DNA of 64,000 nt from Acinetobacter sp. SAAs474 (GCF_032823475.1 NZ_CP127915.1:1302001-1366000), one strand, 5' to 3'. Counted from the first letter of the stretch, positions 52,274 to 62,189 are shown. A program made the numbers and translations. The notes: a model not told the origin generated them from the letters alone.

Positions 52274-52999
52274 GTGAGAATTTTACTAATCACAGGCTGG
52301 GGAGGAGGATGTCAATTGCTTCAGCCTTTACAGCAGTCTTTATCACAACAAGGTTATCAAGTTGGATTAATCAATATTTTTAATGGACTTGATCCACAAG
52401 TATTGGCACAACATGTTGAGATGGCTTATCAATATGATGTGATTGTTGGATGGTCTTTAGGTGGTCAACTTGCAACACTATTGGTAAATCAAATTGCACA
52501 GCAATATCAACAATATAAAATTTTAATTACCTTGGCATCTAATCCGTGTTTTGTTGCTCATACAGGTTGGTTAAATGCAATGACAGCACGCACTTTTACT
52601 CACTTCACCCACTCATTTCAGCAAGATGCTGTGTCTACTTTAAAAAAATTTGGTTATATGGTTTGTCAAGGTGTAGAAACCAGTCGACAAGATTTTATCA
52701 AGCTGCAAAGTTTAATACAGCCACAGAATATTGAATTATTAAAACAGGGTTTAACATGTTTGGAAAAATTAAATAATGTTGATATCTTGAATAACTATGC
52801 TGGATATCAATATCATTTATTTGCAAAACAAGATTTCTTAGTTAGCTACAAAGTTAGCCAAAATTTCTCTAACTTAACTGCAAAGTTTTTAGAGTTTGAG
52901 TTGATATCTGGCAGTCATGGCTTTCCAATATTTGCAGCACAAGAAATAAGTCACAAAATCTACCAATATTTAAAGAAAATAAGTGAAACAGAAGCATAA
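52274..52999 (+). CDS. bioH: Pimeloyl-ACP methyl ester carboxylesterase BioH
   Basis: BioH removes the methyl group from pimeloyl-ACP methyl ester, completing the pimelate moiety for biotin. The product of about 241 aa (GTG 52274; a TTG at 52271 is also possible) is an alpha/beta hydrolase: ITGWGGG at the start, nucleophile elbow VGWSLGGQLA, LITLASNPCFVA, QGVETSRQDF, and the His in SGSHGFPIF. These runs align well with E. coli BioH (GWSLGG, ASSPCFSA, GTETARQD). The acid is probably the Asp in AKQDFLV. It heads the biotin operon, 84 bp before bioA, which supports the call. The sequence is otherwise divergent. Confidence 0.82.
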   Translation: MRILLITGWGGGCQLLQPLQQSLSQQGYQVGLINIFNGLDPQVLAQHVEMAYQYDVIVGWSLGGQLATLLVNQIAQQYQQYKILITLASNPCFVAHTGWLNAMTARTFTHFTHSFQQDAVSTLKKFGYMVCQGVETSRQDFIKLQSLIQPQNIELLKQGLTCLEKLNNVDILNNYAGYQYHLFAKQDFLVSYKVSQNFSNLTAKFLEFELISGSHGFPIFAAQEISHKIYQYLKKISETEA

Positions 53000-53083
53000 T
53001 TGGCTTTTCTTGCAATTTTAATTTTAAAGTGAGCTGTTTAATATTTATATTCTTATAGATAAAAACTTGAAAAGGGGTTTAGG

Positions 53084-54379
53084 GTGGCTGAATTAACAGA
53101 TCAGCAATTTGATCAGCAGCATCTTTGGCATCCATATACTTCCATGATTGATCCTTTGCCTACTTTTCAGGTAGCACATGCATCGGGTGCAATAATTCAT
53201 TTATGTGATGGGCGGCAATTGATTGATGGTATGTCCTCTTGGTGGTGTACGATTCATGGTTATAATCATGCTGAATTAAATCAGGCGATCACGGATCAAT
53301 TGCAGCAGATGTCACATATTATGTTTGGTGGACTTACTCATCAACCTGCGATTGAATTGGGGCGTTTACTTTTAGAGATTACCCCTCCTCGTTTGGATAA
53401 AATTTTTTATGCTGACTCAGGATCAGTTGCTGTTGAAGTGGCCTTAAAAATGGCCGTACAGTATTGGGTTTCATTGGGTAAAAAGGACAAAACCAATATC
53501 ATAACAACGCGTTCTGGTTATCATGGTGATACTTGGAATGCGATGTCGGTATGTGATCCAGTCACAGGAATGCATCAAATTTTTGGTACAAGTCTACCGC
53601 AGCGTATATTTGTAAATGCACCACAGACCACATTTACACAAGATTGGAATCCAGAAGATACTGCACAATTAGAGCAAACTTTGCATCAGCATCATGAAAC
53701 TATTGCTGCCTTTATTATTGAGCCGATTGTTCAAGGTGCGGGTGGAATGCGTTTTTATCACCCTGAATATTTGCGACAAGTTAAAAAGTTATGTGAAAAA
53801 TATAAAATATTGCTAATTTTTGATGAAATTGCGACAGGATTTGGTCGTACTGGAAAGTTGTTCGCGTGGGAGCATGCGCAGGTTGAGCCTGATATTATGT
53901 GTATGGGTAAGGCACTGACGGGTGGTTATATGACCTTATCTGCGACCTTAACTACACAGCATATCGCAGAGGTGATAAGTCAGGGAGAGGCTGGTGTATT
54001 TATGCATGGCCCGACCTTTATGGCTAATCCACTGGCTTGTGCGGTTGCACTCAAGAGTACCCAATTATTATTATCTCAAGATTGGCAAGCCAATATTCAA
54101 CGGATAGCACAGCAACTTCAGCAAATATTGACACCACTTTCAGCGTTGGATCATGTACAAGATGTGCGTATTCTGGGGGCAATTGGTGTCGTTGAGCTTA
54201 AGTATGCAGTAAATATGCGTATCTTGCAGGAGCAGTTTGTTAAACGTGGTATTTGGGTGAGACCCTTTGGCAAACTGATTTATGTGATGCCACCTTATGT
54301 GATTAGTCAAACGCAATTACAGACCTTGTTAACGCAATTGGTAGAGGTTGTGACTATGATGGAGTTTGTTGTGTCATGA
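53084..54379 (+). CDS. bioA: Adenosylmethionine-8-amino-7-oxononanoate aminotransferase
   Basis: BioA transfers an amino group from S-adenosylmethionine to KAPA to make DAPA. The 431-aa PLP enzyme starts at GTG 53084 ([21 protein letters not shown]) behind GGGG. The motifs are family-typical: [23 protein letters not shown], the PLP-loop [42 protein letters not shown] and the PLP lysine in [27 protein letters not shown] marks BioA. It overlaps bioF by 4 nt (ATGA), so they are coupled. Confidence 0.96.
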   Translation: MAELTDQQFDQQHLWHPYTSMIDPLPTFQVAHASGAIIHLCDGRQLIDGMSSWWCTIHGYNHAELNQAITDQLQQMSHIMFGGLTHQPAIELGRLLLEITPPRLDKIFYADSGSVAVEVALKMAVQYWVSLGKKDKTNIITTRSGYHGDTWNAMSVCDPVTGMHQIFGTSLPQRIFVNAPQTTFTQDWNPEDTAQLEQTLHQHHETIAAFIIEPIVQGAGGMRFYHPEYLRQVKKLCEKYKILLIFDEIATGFGRTGKLFAWEHAQVEPDIMCMGKALTGGYMTLSATLTTQHIAEVISQGEAGVFMHGPTFMANPLACAVALKSTQLLLSQDWQANIQRIAQQLQQILTPLSALDHVQDVRILGAIGVVELKYAVNMRILQEQFVKRGIWVRPFGKLIYVMPPYVISQTQLQTLLTQLVEVVTMMEFVVS

Positions 54380-55533
54380 ATTTATTGAATCACTATGCAG
54401 ATCATTTAGAGCGATTAAAACAGCAAGGCAATTTACGTCAATTTGTTTCACACACACAATATAATCAATATATTCAAATTAATCATCATGATATGTTGAA
54501 TTTATCAAGCAATGATTATTTGGGCTTGGCAGGTCAAATAGATTTACGTGAGCAGTTTTTTCAGCATCAGGTTGATGTGTTGCCACGAATGAGTGCCTCA
54601 TCTTCACGTTTACTGACTGGTAATTTTGTGGAGTATGAACAGTTAGAAGCGAGTTTAAGTCAGGCTTTTCTAGGACGATCCGCTTTAATTTTTAATACTG
54701 GCTATCATATGAATATTGGTATCCTGCCTGCTATCGCGGATCAAAAAACGTTAATACTGGCAGATAAACTGATACATGCCAGTATTATCGATGGCATTCG
54801 TTTGTCCAGCGCCAAGTATTTGCGCTATCGTCATAATGATTTGGCTCATCTTTGTCAGTTGATAGAAAAATATCATGATGATGATGTATATGAGCGTATT
54901 ATTGTAGTGACAGAATCTATCTTTAGTATGGATGGTGATGAAACTGATTTGACACATTTGGTGCAGATTAAACAGCGGTTTTCTAAAGTCATGCTCTATG
55001 TGGATGAGGCGCATGCCATTGGTGTGCGTGGTGCTATGGGCTTGGGATGTGCAGAGCAATATAATGTAATTGCGAATATTGATTTTTTAGTAGGAACATT
55101 TGGTAAGGCATTGGCATCAGTCGGAGGATATTTAATTTGTCATGAAGTGATTCGACAGTATTTAATTAATACCATGCGGCCTCTTATTTTTAGTACAGCA
55201 CAGCCACCAATCTGTATGGCATGGACACAATTTATTTTTGAATATATGCAAGGTTTACAGTCGGCACGACAAGATTTAGCGATCAAAAGTGATTTCTTAA
55301 GGCAGCAAGTTATTGCACGTGGTTTTGATTGTCCATCTAGTTCTCATATTGTTCCTGTGATTATTGGTGATTCAAAGCAAACTGTTATACAAGCAAAAAA
55401 ATTGCAAAACGCGGGTTTTTATATGATGCCTGTACGACCACCTACTGTACCACAGCATTCTTCTCGACTGCGTATTTGCCTCAATAGCATCATTGAAATA
55501 TCTGATTTACAACGGTTGGTTCATTTATTATGA
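54376..55533 (+). CDS. bioF: 8-amino-7-oxononanoate synthase
   Basis: BioF condenses pimeloyl-ACP (or -CoA) with L-alanine. The 385-aa alpha-oxoamine synthase has [14 protein letters not shown] near the start, [18 protein letters not shown], the PLP contacts [32 protein letters not shown], and the PLP lysine in [30 protein letters not shown] ends the protein as usual. It overlaps bioA and bioC by 4 nt each. Confidence 0.96.
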   Translation: MNLLNHYADHLERLKQQGNLRQFVSHTQYNQYIQINHHDMLNLSSNDYLGLAGQIDLREQFFQHQVDVLPRMSASSSRLLTGNFVEYEQLEASLSQAFLGRSALIFNTGYHMNIGILPAIADQKTLILADKLIHASIIDGIRLSSAKYLRYRHNDLAHLCQLIEKYHDDDVYERIIVVTESIFSMDGDETDLTHLVQIKQRFSKVMLYVDEAHAIGVRGAMGLGCAEQYNVIANIDFLVGTFGKALASVGGYLICHEVIRQYLINTMRPLIFSTAQPPICMAWTQFIFEYMQGLQSARQDLAIKSDFLRQQVIARGFDCPSSSHIVPVIIGDSKQTVIQAKKLQNAGFYMMPVRPPTVPQHSSRLRICLNSIIEISDLQRLVHLL

Positions 55534-56318
55534 AATCGAAAGTAATCATTGATAAGTCTAAGATTGCACTAAGATTTTCGCAAGCACATACCAGTTATGA
55601 TCAACATGCATTGGTACAAAAAAAAATCACCTTGACCTTGTCTAATTTAATTCAGCATTATTGTTTATCAAATCAACTTGATCATGTCCTTGATATAGGT
55701 TGTGGTTCTGGACAGCTATCACGTTTATTGTTGCAAAAAACCAATGTGCAGCGCCTGTATTTAAATGATTTGTATCCACAAATAATGATGCATTGTGGTG
55801 ATTTTGATTTGAATAGTGTGGAATTTTACATTGATGATATTGAACGATTAGATCTGGCTGTTTGTTTTGACTTGATTATGTCTAGTTCTGCATTGCAATG
55901 GGTAATCGATTTAAATCAGTTATTTTCTAAAATTGCAGCACATTTAAAACCTCAGGGTTTATTGTGTTTTTCGACATTTGGTGTTGATAATCTGACCGAA
56001 ATAAAACAATTAACAGGCCAAGGTTTACATTATCACAGCGCTGCGACCATTCAAGCTTACTTATCTAATCATGGGTTTGAGATATTGCATTTTTCAGAAG
56101 CGTTTGAGTGCCTGAGTTTTGATCATCCGAAGCAGGTATTGCAACATTTAAAGGCAACTGGTGTTACGGCAACAGCGACGGATTTTAAATGGAGTAAAAC
56201 CACCTTACATCAGTTTTATCATGATTATGAGCGTTTTGTGTCGATAGATGGCGAAGGTCAACGATTATATCCACTGACGTATCATCCTATTTATTGTATT
56301 GCACGGAGTATTGTATGA
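55530..56318 (+). CDS. bioC: Malonyl-ACP O-methyltransferase
   Basis: BioC methylates malonyl-ACP to disguise it for fatty-acid synthesis, giving the pimelate chain that BioH later demethylates. The 262-aa class I methyltransferase has IALRFSQAHTSYDQHALVQKK at the start, the SAM motif VLDIGCGSGQLSRLL, NDLYPQIM, and FDLIMSSSALQWVID with FSTFGVDNLTEIK, all BioC-typical. It overlaps bioF by 4 nt and bioD by 4 nt. Confidence 0.94.
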   Translation: MKSKVIIDKSKIALRFSQAHTSYDQHALVQKKITLTLSNLIQHYCLSNQLDHVLDIGCGSGQLSRLLLQKTNVQRLYLNDLYPQIMMHCGDFDLNSVEFYIDDIERLDLAVCFDLIMSSSALQWVIDLNQLFSKIAAHLKPQGLLCFSTFGVDNLTEIKQLTGQGLHYHSAATIQAYLSNHGFEILHFSEAFECLSFDHPKQVLQHLKATGVTATATDFKWSKTTLHQFYHDYERFVSIDGEGQRLYPLTYHPIYCIARSIV

Positions 56319-56974
56319 CTGTTCAGACATCTCAGGTTTTTTTTGTGAGTGGTATTGATACAAGTATTGGTAAAACCTATGCAACAGGTTATTTAGCAAA
56401 ATTATGGAATGCTCAAGGTATTGCAACCATTACACAAAAATTGATTCAAACGGGTAATGTTGATATTTCTGAAGATATTGAGCAGCATCGGCAAATTATG
56501 GGAACTGGATGGCTGGATGTTGATATTGAAAAATTAACCATGCCGGAGATTTTTAGTTATCCAGCCTCACCACATTTAGCGACCAAGCTGGATGGAAGGG
56601 AGATCGATTTTGGTAAAATTGAGGCCGCAACACAGCAATTAATGCAAAAATTTGATCGCGTATTGCTTGAGGGTGCGGGCGGGTTGATGGTTCCGCTCAA
56701 TGAGAAATTACTTACGCTGGATTATGTGGCTATGCAAAAGTTTCCAGTGATTTTGGTAAGTTCTGGTCGTTTAGGTAGTATTAATCATACACTATTGAGC
56801 TTAGAGGCTTTGAAGGCAAAAAATATTGAGTTATATGCCTTGGCCTATAACCTACATGATGAATCTCAAGATCCTTTAATTTCTAACAGTACAGCAGATT
56901 ATTTAAAACAATATTTAACGACACATTTTCCACATGCGCAGTGGTTAGAGATTCCTATTATTGAATCTTTATAA
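56315..56974 (+). CDS. bioD: ATP-dependent dethiobiotin synthetase
   Basis: BioD closes the ureido ring of dethiobiotin from DAPA, CO2 and ATP. I chose ATG 56315 (MTVQTSQVFFVSGIDTSIG, 219 aa), overlapping the bioC stop as ATGA, with GGAG 6-8 nt upstream; longer frames would lie inside bioC. The P-loop is GIDTSIGKTY, then QKLIQTG and the Mg-binding EGAGGLMVPL. LVSSGRLGSINHTLLSLEAL is the conserved later segment. bioB, the last step, is not in the cluster. Confidence 0.95.
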   Translation: MTVQTSQVFFVSGIDTSIGKTYATGYLAKLWNAQGIATITQKLIQTGNVDISEDIEQHRQIMGTGWLDVDIEKLTMPEIFSYPASPHLATKLDGREIDFGKIEAATQQLMQKFDRVLLEGAGGLMVPLNEKLLTLDYVAMQKFPVILVSSGRLGSINHTLLSLEALKAKNIELYALAYNLHDESQDPLISNSTADYLKQYLTTHFPHAQWLEIPIIESL

Positions 56975-57069
56975 TCATGGCAAATGTTAGTCATCATGAT
57001 TTATATTTAATCATGATGATCACAAATAAGACTTGATCACTATATGCAGGCTGAACTGAGTAATGGAGA

Positions 57070-57103
57070 TCAAAAATGCCAATCAGTTATGCAGATTGGC
57101 ATT
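57070..57103 (-). terminator. Terminator of rluB
   Basis: AATGCCAATC/GATTGGCATT is a perfect 10-bp stem with a 9-nt loop. On the minus strand it is followed by TTTTTG, 28 nt after the rluB stop. It could also slow transcription from bioD. Confidence 0.8.
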
Positions 57104-57130
57104 ATTCAGTCTATTTTTAACCGATATAGT

Positions 57131-58123
57131 TTAGAACTTTTTAAAACCTTTATTGATGCCAAAAGGTTTGCGTAAACCATGTTCATTACGGCGTTCACGT
57201 TGACCTGTATGATCATCACGGTCACGGCGTTCACGCTGATGCTCTTGCTGTTGGTTGCCACCTTGAGTTGCTTCGGTATCTCGACGCTGTTGGCGTAAAT
57301 AACCACCACGACGCGCAGCCATTGGTTTTTCTTGCATACGTTCATTACGACGTTTTGCCATACCAAATAGACCAGTGCCTTGGCGTGGTTTAAGTTCGAC
57401 ACTTTTGGTTAGATTGTCGATATCCTGTTTATCCAATTCGATCCAACGGCCTGTACGCAGTTCACGAGGTAAAATGACTGTGCCATAGCGAGTACGTAAT
57501 AAGCGGCTTACTTTTAAACCTTGTGATTCAAAAATACGGCGTACTTCACGATTACGTCCTTCTTTCACAACGACTTGATACCAACGATTGATACCATCAC
57601 CACCAATTTCAGCAAAAGATTCAAATTTTGCAGGACCATCATCCAGTGTTACGCCTTGTAGCATATTTTGGCGAAGTTGTGGTGTAACTTCACCCATTAC
57701 ACGTACTGCATATTCACGTTCAATTTCATTTGAAGGATGCATGAGTCGATTGGCTAATTCACCATCATTAGTAAACAGTAATAAGCCTGTAGAGTTGATA
57801 TCTAGACGTCCAACCATGACCCAGCGATCATTGGCAATAGGAGGGAGGTTGTCAAATACCGTGGGACGGTTTTCAGGATCGTTGCGAGAACAAATTTCAC
57901 CTTCAGGTTTATAATAAATTAAAACACGACGGCGAATTTCATCTTCGATTTGAAATTGTACTTTACGACCATCAATGCGAAGCTCATCGCCTGGTTCGAT
58001 ACGTTCACCTACTTGGGCTACTTGACCGTTGACACTGACACGGCCAGCAGCAATGACTTCTTCCATATAACGGCGAGAACCCAAACCAACACGTGCAAGC
58101 ACCTTTTGCAATTTTTCACTCAT
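57131..58123 (-). CDS. rluB: 23S rRNA pseudouridine(2605) synthase RluB
   Basis: RluB makes pseudouridine 2605 in 23S rRNA. The 330-aa protein has an N-terminal S4 domain (EKLQKVLARVGLGSRRYMEEVI), the catalytic motif GRLDINSTGLLLFTNDGELANRLMHPS and KEGRNREVRRIFESQGLKVSRL. After residue 240 comes a low-complexity tail rich in Arg, Gln and Glu (MAARRGGYLRQQRRD, RERRDRDDHTGQRERRNE), ending KPFGINKGFKKF. This tail is longer than in E. coli and probably binds RNA. It is followed by scpB 41 bp upstream on the same strand, a conserved order. Confidence 0.93.
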   Translation of the reverse strand: MSEKLQKVLARVGLGSRRYMEEVIAAGRVSVNGQVAQVGERIEPGDELRIDGRKVQFQIEDEIRRRVLIYYKPEGEICSRNDPENRPTVFDNLPPIANDRWVMVGRLDINSTGLLLFTNDGELANRLMHPSNEIEREYAVRVMGEVTPQLRQNMLQGVTLDDGPAKFESFAEIGGDGINRWYQVVVKEGRNREVRRIFESQGLKVSRLLRTRYGTVILPRELRTGRWIELDKQDIDNLTKSVELKPRQGTGLFGMAKRRNERMQEKPMAARRGGYLRQQRRDTEATQGGNQQQEHQRERRDRDDHTGQRERRNEHGLRKPFGINKGFKKF

Positions 58124-58164
58124 GACAGTATAACCTTAGAAATGATCATCAACAGTTTACCTAT

Positions 58165-58749
58165 TTATGATTTCGCTGCATTTGCATCGATTGTCATAAA
58201 AGCTTCCTTGGTATTCTGTAGGGGTGGCAGTTGACCTAAAGAAGTTAGGCCAAATGCGTTCAAAAATTGAGGCGTTGTAATTAACAACGCGGGTCTTCCA
58301 GGAAGTTCACGAAAACCAGATTCTTTAATCCAGTTCCATTCAAACAATGTACGTAGTATTTGACTATTGTTTGTGACTCCACGAATTTGTTCAATATCTG
58401 ATCGAGTTACGGGTTGATGATAAGCAATCACCGAAAGAATCTCGAGCAATGATGGCGATAAACGAGTTGGTCGTTCAGGCCAAATTTGTTTGATAATATT
58501 ACGATATTTATCACGAACTTGGAAACGAAAACCTTGAGCTGTTTCAATTAATTCAATAGATCGACCATGCTGTAATACGGATAGTTGTTGTAAAAATTGT
58601 CGGAGTTGTACTTTACTATAGCGATCGTGAAATGCATCTTTGAGTCGAGCCAATGAAACAGGTGTTTCACTGGTAAAAATAATGGCTTCTAACTGCATGA
58701 GAATTTCATGTAGATCATGAGAAGAAGGCAATAACTCGTCAGCACTCAT
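58165..58749 (-). CDS. scpB: Segregation and condensation protein B
   Basis: ScpB is a winged-helix subunit of the SMC-ScpAB condensin. The 194-aa protein has two winged-helix domains: ILMQLEAIIFTSETPVSLARL and the second with RLSPSLLEILSVIAYHQPVTRSDIEQIRGV, then GRPALLITTPQFLNAFGL. The start overlaps the scpA stop by 4 nt. Presence of ScpAB suggests a Smc-type rather than MukBEF condensin, though smc is not in the window. Confidence 0.93.
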   Translation of the reverse strand: MSADELLPSSHDLHEILMQLEAIIFTSETPVSLARLKDAFHDRYSKVQLRQFLQQLSVLQHGRSIELIETAQGFRFQVRDKYRNIIKQIWPERPTRLSPSLLEILSVIAYHQPVTRSDIEQIRGVTNNSQILRTLFEWNWIKESGFRELPGRPALLITTPQFLNAFGLTSLGQLPPLQNTKEAFMTIDANAAKS

Positions 58750-59537
58750 AGCGGTGACCTTTGAATGGTGAGTGGTGCATCGATACCGGTCGTGATAATA
58801 CAGATTTTTTGTTGACGGCTTAATTCAAGTACAGCCATAAAGGTGACGACCATACCTAAACGCCCCTGACTCGGTTTAAGTAATCGCTTAAATTCAAGTA
58901 CCTGACCTTGTTGTAGTTGTTGTTGAATTGAGGCAATACGTTCCTCTAATAAAACAGGTTCTTGAAGAATTTGATGCTGAATGGGTTCTGGTCGATTAAA
59001 TAAACATTGTAATGCATCATGAAGCTGACTGGCTGCATAAGTTTGATGCTGAGGTATTTGTTCTAGATTAACAAATGGTTGAAAGGTATCACGTTCTAAA
59101 ATAGACATTTGATTTAGACGTTCAGCTGCATGCTTGATATTTAAATACGTTTCAAGTCGATCAATTAAATTTTGTTTGGGATCTTTCTCAATTATGTTGA
59201 TGCTAGCTGGTTTTGGGAGTAACAAGCGTGACTTTAGATCCGCTAAAAGTGCAGCCATCACCATATAATCTGCAGTTAGTTCTATATTGAGTGACTTCAT
59301 GCTATCCATATAGGCAAGATATTGTGAAGCAATCGGTGCAATATCGAGATTGATGAGATCAAAACCATTTTTTTGAATGAGGTAAATTAAAAAGTCGAGT
59401 GGTCCTTCGAAATGCTCTAAGAGAATTTCAAATGCAGCTGGAGGGATATAGAGATCCTCAGGAAGTTCATCTTGCCATTCATCCATTACACGGATGCTTT
59501 GCAGATTTTCCATAGCATTTTGGACAATTTGTGTCAT
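58746..59537 (-). CDS. scpA: Segregation and condensation protein A
   Basis: ScpA is the kleisin that bridges the heads of Smc. The 263-aa protein has the N-terminal kleisin helix region with EILLEHFEGPLDFLIYLIQKNGFDLINLDI, MAALLADLKSRLLLP, and the C-terminal winged-helix end (VVTFMAVLELSRQQKICII). The first 30 residues are an extension; a start at a later Met (for example M9) is possible. The gene leads the scpA-scpB-rluB unit. Confidence 0.92.
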   Translation of the reverse strand: MTQIVQNAMENLQSIRVMDEWQDELPEDLYIPPAAFEILLEHFEGPLDFLIYLIQKNGFDLINLDIAPIASQYLAYMDSMKSLNIELTADYMVMAALLADLKSRLLLPKPASINIIEKDPKQNLIDRLETYLNIKHAAERLNQMSILERDTFQPFVNLEQIPQHQTYAASQLHDALQCLFNRPEPIQHQILQEPVLLEERIASIQQQLQQGQVLEFKRLLKPSQGRLGMVVTFMAVLELSRQQKICIITTGIDAPLTIQRSPL

Positions 59538-59867
59538 TACAGTTTAGGCCACGCGAATTTTCAAAAGCATGAATGCTATTTGATGGACATTGAAGCGTAG
59601 AGATTGGAGTTATTTCATCAATACAATAGCAAATCTTAGTCTAATAGAAATTTAGACTTAAATAAATCGAATTATGACGATATTTAAATAAAAAATCGAA
59701 AATAAATACAAAACATTTATTTCAGTGATAATGATCGTGATCGTAAATTTAAAGCATTGCCGCGCAAATGATATATGACGATCTGCAAGATCGTCATATT
59801 AAAGTCAATAGCCAATAGATAGGGGTTAACACTAACACATTAATATTAAAATATTTTTATCTCTATT
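59538..59867 (-). other. Intergenic region between yciO and scpA
   Basis: This is 330 bp without a gene. It holds a perfect 12-bp inverted repeat at 59773-59799 and the likely scpA promoter. No T-tract follows the repeat on the side where yciO ends. Confidence 0.6.
59773..59799. repeat. Perfect 12-bp inverted repeat
   Basis: ATATGACGATCT, GCA and AGATCGTCATAT form a perfect 27-bp dyad in the spacer between yciO and scpA. It lacks a T-tract, so it may be an operator, a processing element or a weak terminator. Confidence 0.85.
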
Positions 59868-60485
59868 TTATTCAAATTGACGAGTATCACCCATACCATG
59901 ACGAATCACTTCAGGATGTGTACCTGATAAATCAACAATACTGGTGGTTGCTAATGAACCAAGTCCACCATCAATCAATACATCTATGCGTTTTTCAAGT
60001 TGTAATTCAATCTCATAAGGATCATCAAGAGGATCACTGTCACCAGGTAAAATTAATGTACTGGTGAGCAGAGGCTCATTTAATTCTTTGAGTAACATTT
60101 GACAAATTGGATTACTTGGAATGCGTAAACCAATCGTTTTTTTCTTTGGATGCATCAGACGTCGAGGGACTTCGCTGGTCGCAGGAAGGATAAAGGTGGT
60201 AATTGCAGGAGTATTATTTTTAAGTAATCTGTACATTGCATTGTCTACTTTTGCATAGGTTGCAATATCAGAAAGATCGGCACACAAAATGGCATATTGG
60301 TGTTTGGGTCCCAGACCACGAATTTGCGAAATTCGCTCCATGGCATGTTTATTACCAATTTGACAACCAATGGCATAAGCAGCATCTGTTGGATAGACCA
60401 CAACATCTCCCGCACGGATGCGCTCCACTGCCTGACTAATTAAACGTGGTTGTGGATTTTCAGGATGTACCCTTAAATGTAGCAT
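59868..60485 (-). CDS. yciO: YciO family protein (Sua5/YrdC fold)
   Basis: This 205-aa protein has the Sua5/YrdC/YciO dsRNA-binding fold, related to TsaC, which makes threonylcarbamoyl-AMP for t6A. Features: VVYPTDAAYAIGCQIGNKHAMERI, RGLGPKHQYAILCADL, the Lys/Arg-rich TIGLRIPSNPICQML, and PGDSDPLDDPYEIE, which marks the YciO branch rather than TsaC. YciO proteins were long of unknown role. It follows epmC by 88 bp on the same strand. It might act with or beside TsaB (20234) but there is no direct evidence. Confidence 0.9.
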   Translation of the reverse strand: MLHLRVHPENPQPRLISQAVERIRAGDVVVYPTDAAYAIGCQIGNKHAMERISQIRGLGPKHQYAILCADLSDIATYAKVDNAMYRLLKNNTPAITTFILPATSEVPRRLMHPKKKTIGLRIPSNPICQMLLKELNEPLLTSTLILPGDSDPLDDPYEIELQLEKRIDVLIDGGLGSLATTSIVDLSGTHPEVIRHGMGDTRQFE

Positions 60486-60573
60486 ATGTGATCCTTTTTC
60501 ATTGTTTTATCTGATGGCATTATCTCTCTGCTTTTTTAGCGGATGCAATCTACAACACGTTGTAATGTGTAAG

Positions 60574-61236
60574 TTAATCTAAAGCTTCTCGTTGAAATTC
60601 ATCTGCCTGTAACATTTTGCCATGTCGAGTACAGTGACAAATATAGCGAATGAATTGCTGTGCATCTCGAGGAAGACGTGCTGTACCAGAGAAATAATCA
60701 TTTACTTGCTTAAAAACATGATCTTTAAAATGTTGACCGTTACTACTTTCACCCGTGAGATTATCTAAAGAAACACGAAATTTACGCCCAAAAGCTTGTG
60801 CAAATAACCATTCGATGGCTTGTGGCTTGATTTCAACTTGTTCAAATAATGCCTGCTGTGCTTCAGTTCGGCCATCGGGTGCATACCAATATCCTAAGTC
60901 AGCTTGTAAACGACGTTTGGGTCCAGCAATCGTCCAATGGCTAATTTCATGTAGCGCACTGTTAAAGAAACCATGTGCAAATTGGATACGTGCAGGCGTT
61001 TCTGGTGTTGCTGGAAAATATTCTGGTTCAAAATCACCACGAACTAATAACACATTTAGGTGGGAAAACCAGTGATTAAAGTGTAAGATGAGCCAATCCA
61101 CTTGTTGGGGTTCTGGCGATAAATTCACCCATGGTGAGAGTTGCACTTGTTGAAGTGAAGTGTCAGAATCGGAAGTTGGAAGTGTGCTAACAAGTGATGA
61201 GATATTCACTTCTGTTTGCGGCTGCAACAGATGCAT
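60574..61236 (-). CDS. epmC: Elongation factor P hydroxylase EpmC
   Basis: EpmC hydroxylates the beta-lysyl-modified Lys of EF-P. The 220-aa protein matches E. coli YfcM: LLVRGDFEPEYFPA, AHGFFNSALHEISHWTIAGPKRR with the metal-binding HEISH, GYWYAPDGRTEAQQALFEQVEIKPQA and FRVSLDNLTGE. It has about 40 extra N-terminal residues rich in Ser, Gln and Thr. By family knowledge it acts after EpmA and EpmB; neither is in the window. It is divergent from yceD, 97 bp away. Confidence 0.9.
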   Translation of the reverse strand: MHLLQPQTEVNISSLVSTLPTSDSDTSLQQVQLSPWVNLSPEPQQVDWLILHFNHWFSHLNVLLVRGDFEPEYFPATPETPARIQFAHGFFNSALHEISHWTIAGPKRRLQADLGYWYAPDGRTEAQQALFEQVEIKPQAIEWLFAQAFGRKFRVSLDNLTGESSNGQHFKDHVFKQVNDYFSGTARLPRDAQQFIRYICHCTRHGKMLQADEFQREALD

Positions 61237-61333
61237 GACTTAATTTACCCAATTGGTCTGTCTAAATAAGTACAAAATTGTATCTTAATCTTTGACAGAG
61301 TACTGATGAATTTGTAGAATTGCCGCCTTAATT

Positions 61334-61891
61334 ATGTCAGCAAATACCTTTCCGGCACAGATTGAGCCGTTTAAATGGGCTGAACAAGGTTTTACATGGT
61401 CAGGAACACTGCCATTGTCTAGCTTTGCTCGTATTGCCCGTGAAGCTGTTGGATCAATTGATGATCAATTGATTAACATAGACTGTAAGCTATCAATGGA
61501 TGCGTATCATCGCATAATTTGGTTGGATGGTCATGTTGAAACAAAAGTTCCAATGGAATGTCAGCGTTGTTTAGATGCTGTTGATATTGAACTTGTTTCA
61601 GATTTTCATTTAGCTCTTGTGGATGATGAGTCACTGATAGAGCGCTTGGATGAGGATGCTGATTTCATTGTCTTAGGTGAAAGTGAAGCGACCACAAAAG
61701 GTGATTATGATACACCTGCAATGGTTAATTTATTGGCACTGATAGAGGATGAGTTGCTATTGTTGATGCCTTTGTCTCCTAAGCATGATACTTGTGAGCA
61801 TAAGCATCAACCTGCTCAAGAAGAGTCTGCCGAAGAAAAGCGGGATAATCCGTTTGATGTTTTGGCTACTTTGAAGGGTAAACTTAACTAA
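61334..61891 (+). CDS. yceD: DUF177 family protein YceD
   Basis: YceD is required for normal 23S rRNA accumulation in E. coli and is conserved before rpmF. The 185-aa protein has the paired DUF177 blocks: VPMECQRCLDAVDIEL (with CxxC) and ADFIVLGESE, then NLLALIEDELLLLMPLSP, followed by a His-rich stretch CEHKHQPAQEESAEEK, and the closing NPFDVLATLKGKLN. It lies 77 bp before rpmF and is likely cotranscribed. Confidence 0.92.
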   Translation: MSANTFPAQIEPFKWAEQGFTWSGTLPLSSFARIAREAVGSIDDQLINIDCKLSMDAYHRIIWLDGHVETKVPMECQRCLDAVDIELVSDFHLALVDDESLIERLDEDADFIVLGESEATTKGDYDTPAMVNLLALIEDELLLLMPLSPKHDTCEHKHQPAQEESAEEKRDNPFDVLATLKGKLN

Positions 61892-61968
61892 TTTTTGTGT
61901 TATACTGACAAGTATAAGACAATCGAATTTGTTCTGATCCATTTTTTCGATCTTTGTAAGGAGCCATC

Positions 61969-62151
61969 ATGGCCGTTCAGCAAAACCGTAAAAGTCGCTC
62001 TCGCCGTGACATGCGCCGTTCACATGACGCTTTAACCGAGAATGCATTAACTGTAGACCAAGCTACTGGTGAGACTCATCGTCGTCATCACGTATCTAAA
62101 GATGGTATCTATCGTGGTCGTCAATTATTCGCTAAAGCATCTGCTGAATAA
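61969..62151 (+). CDS. rpmF: 50S ribosomal protein L32
   Basis: L32 is a small large-subunit protein. The 60-aa product starts [20 protein letters not shown], is highly basic, and has a C-terminal [10 protein letters not shown]. The four-Cys zinc ribbon found in many L32 proteins is absent, as usual in gammaproteobacteria. AAGGAG precedes the ATG by 7 nt. A terminator follows. Confidence 0.97.
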   Translation: MAVQQNRKSRSRRDMRRSHDALTENALTVDQATGETHRRHHVSKDGIYRGRQLFAKASAE

Positions 62152-62189
62152 TTGATGATGTATTAAGCGCCAAGCTTAGTAGAAAAAAT

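Noticed and set aside
59868..60485. TsaC (threonylcarbamoyl-AMP synthase) for the Sua5-fold protein
   Set aside because: The PGDSDPLDDPYEIE segment and length place it in the YciO branch, so a TsaC role is not claimed.
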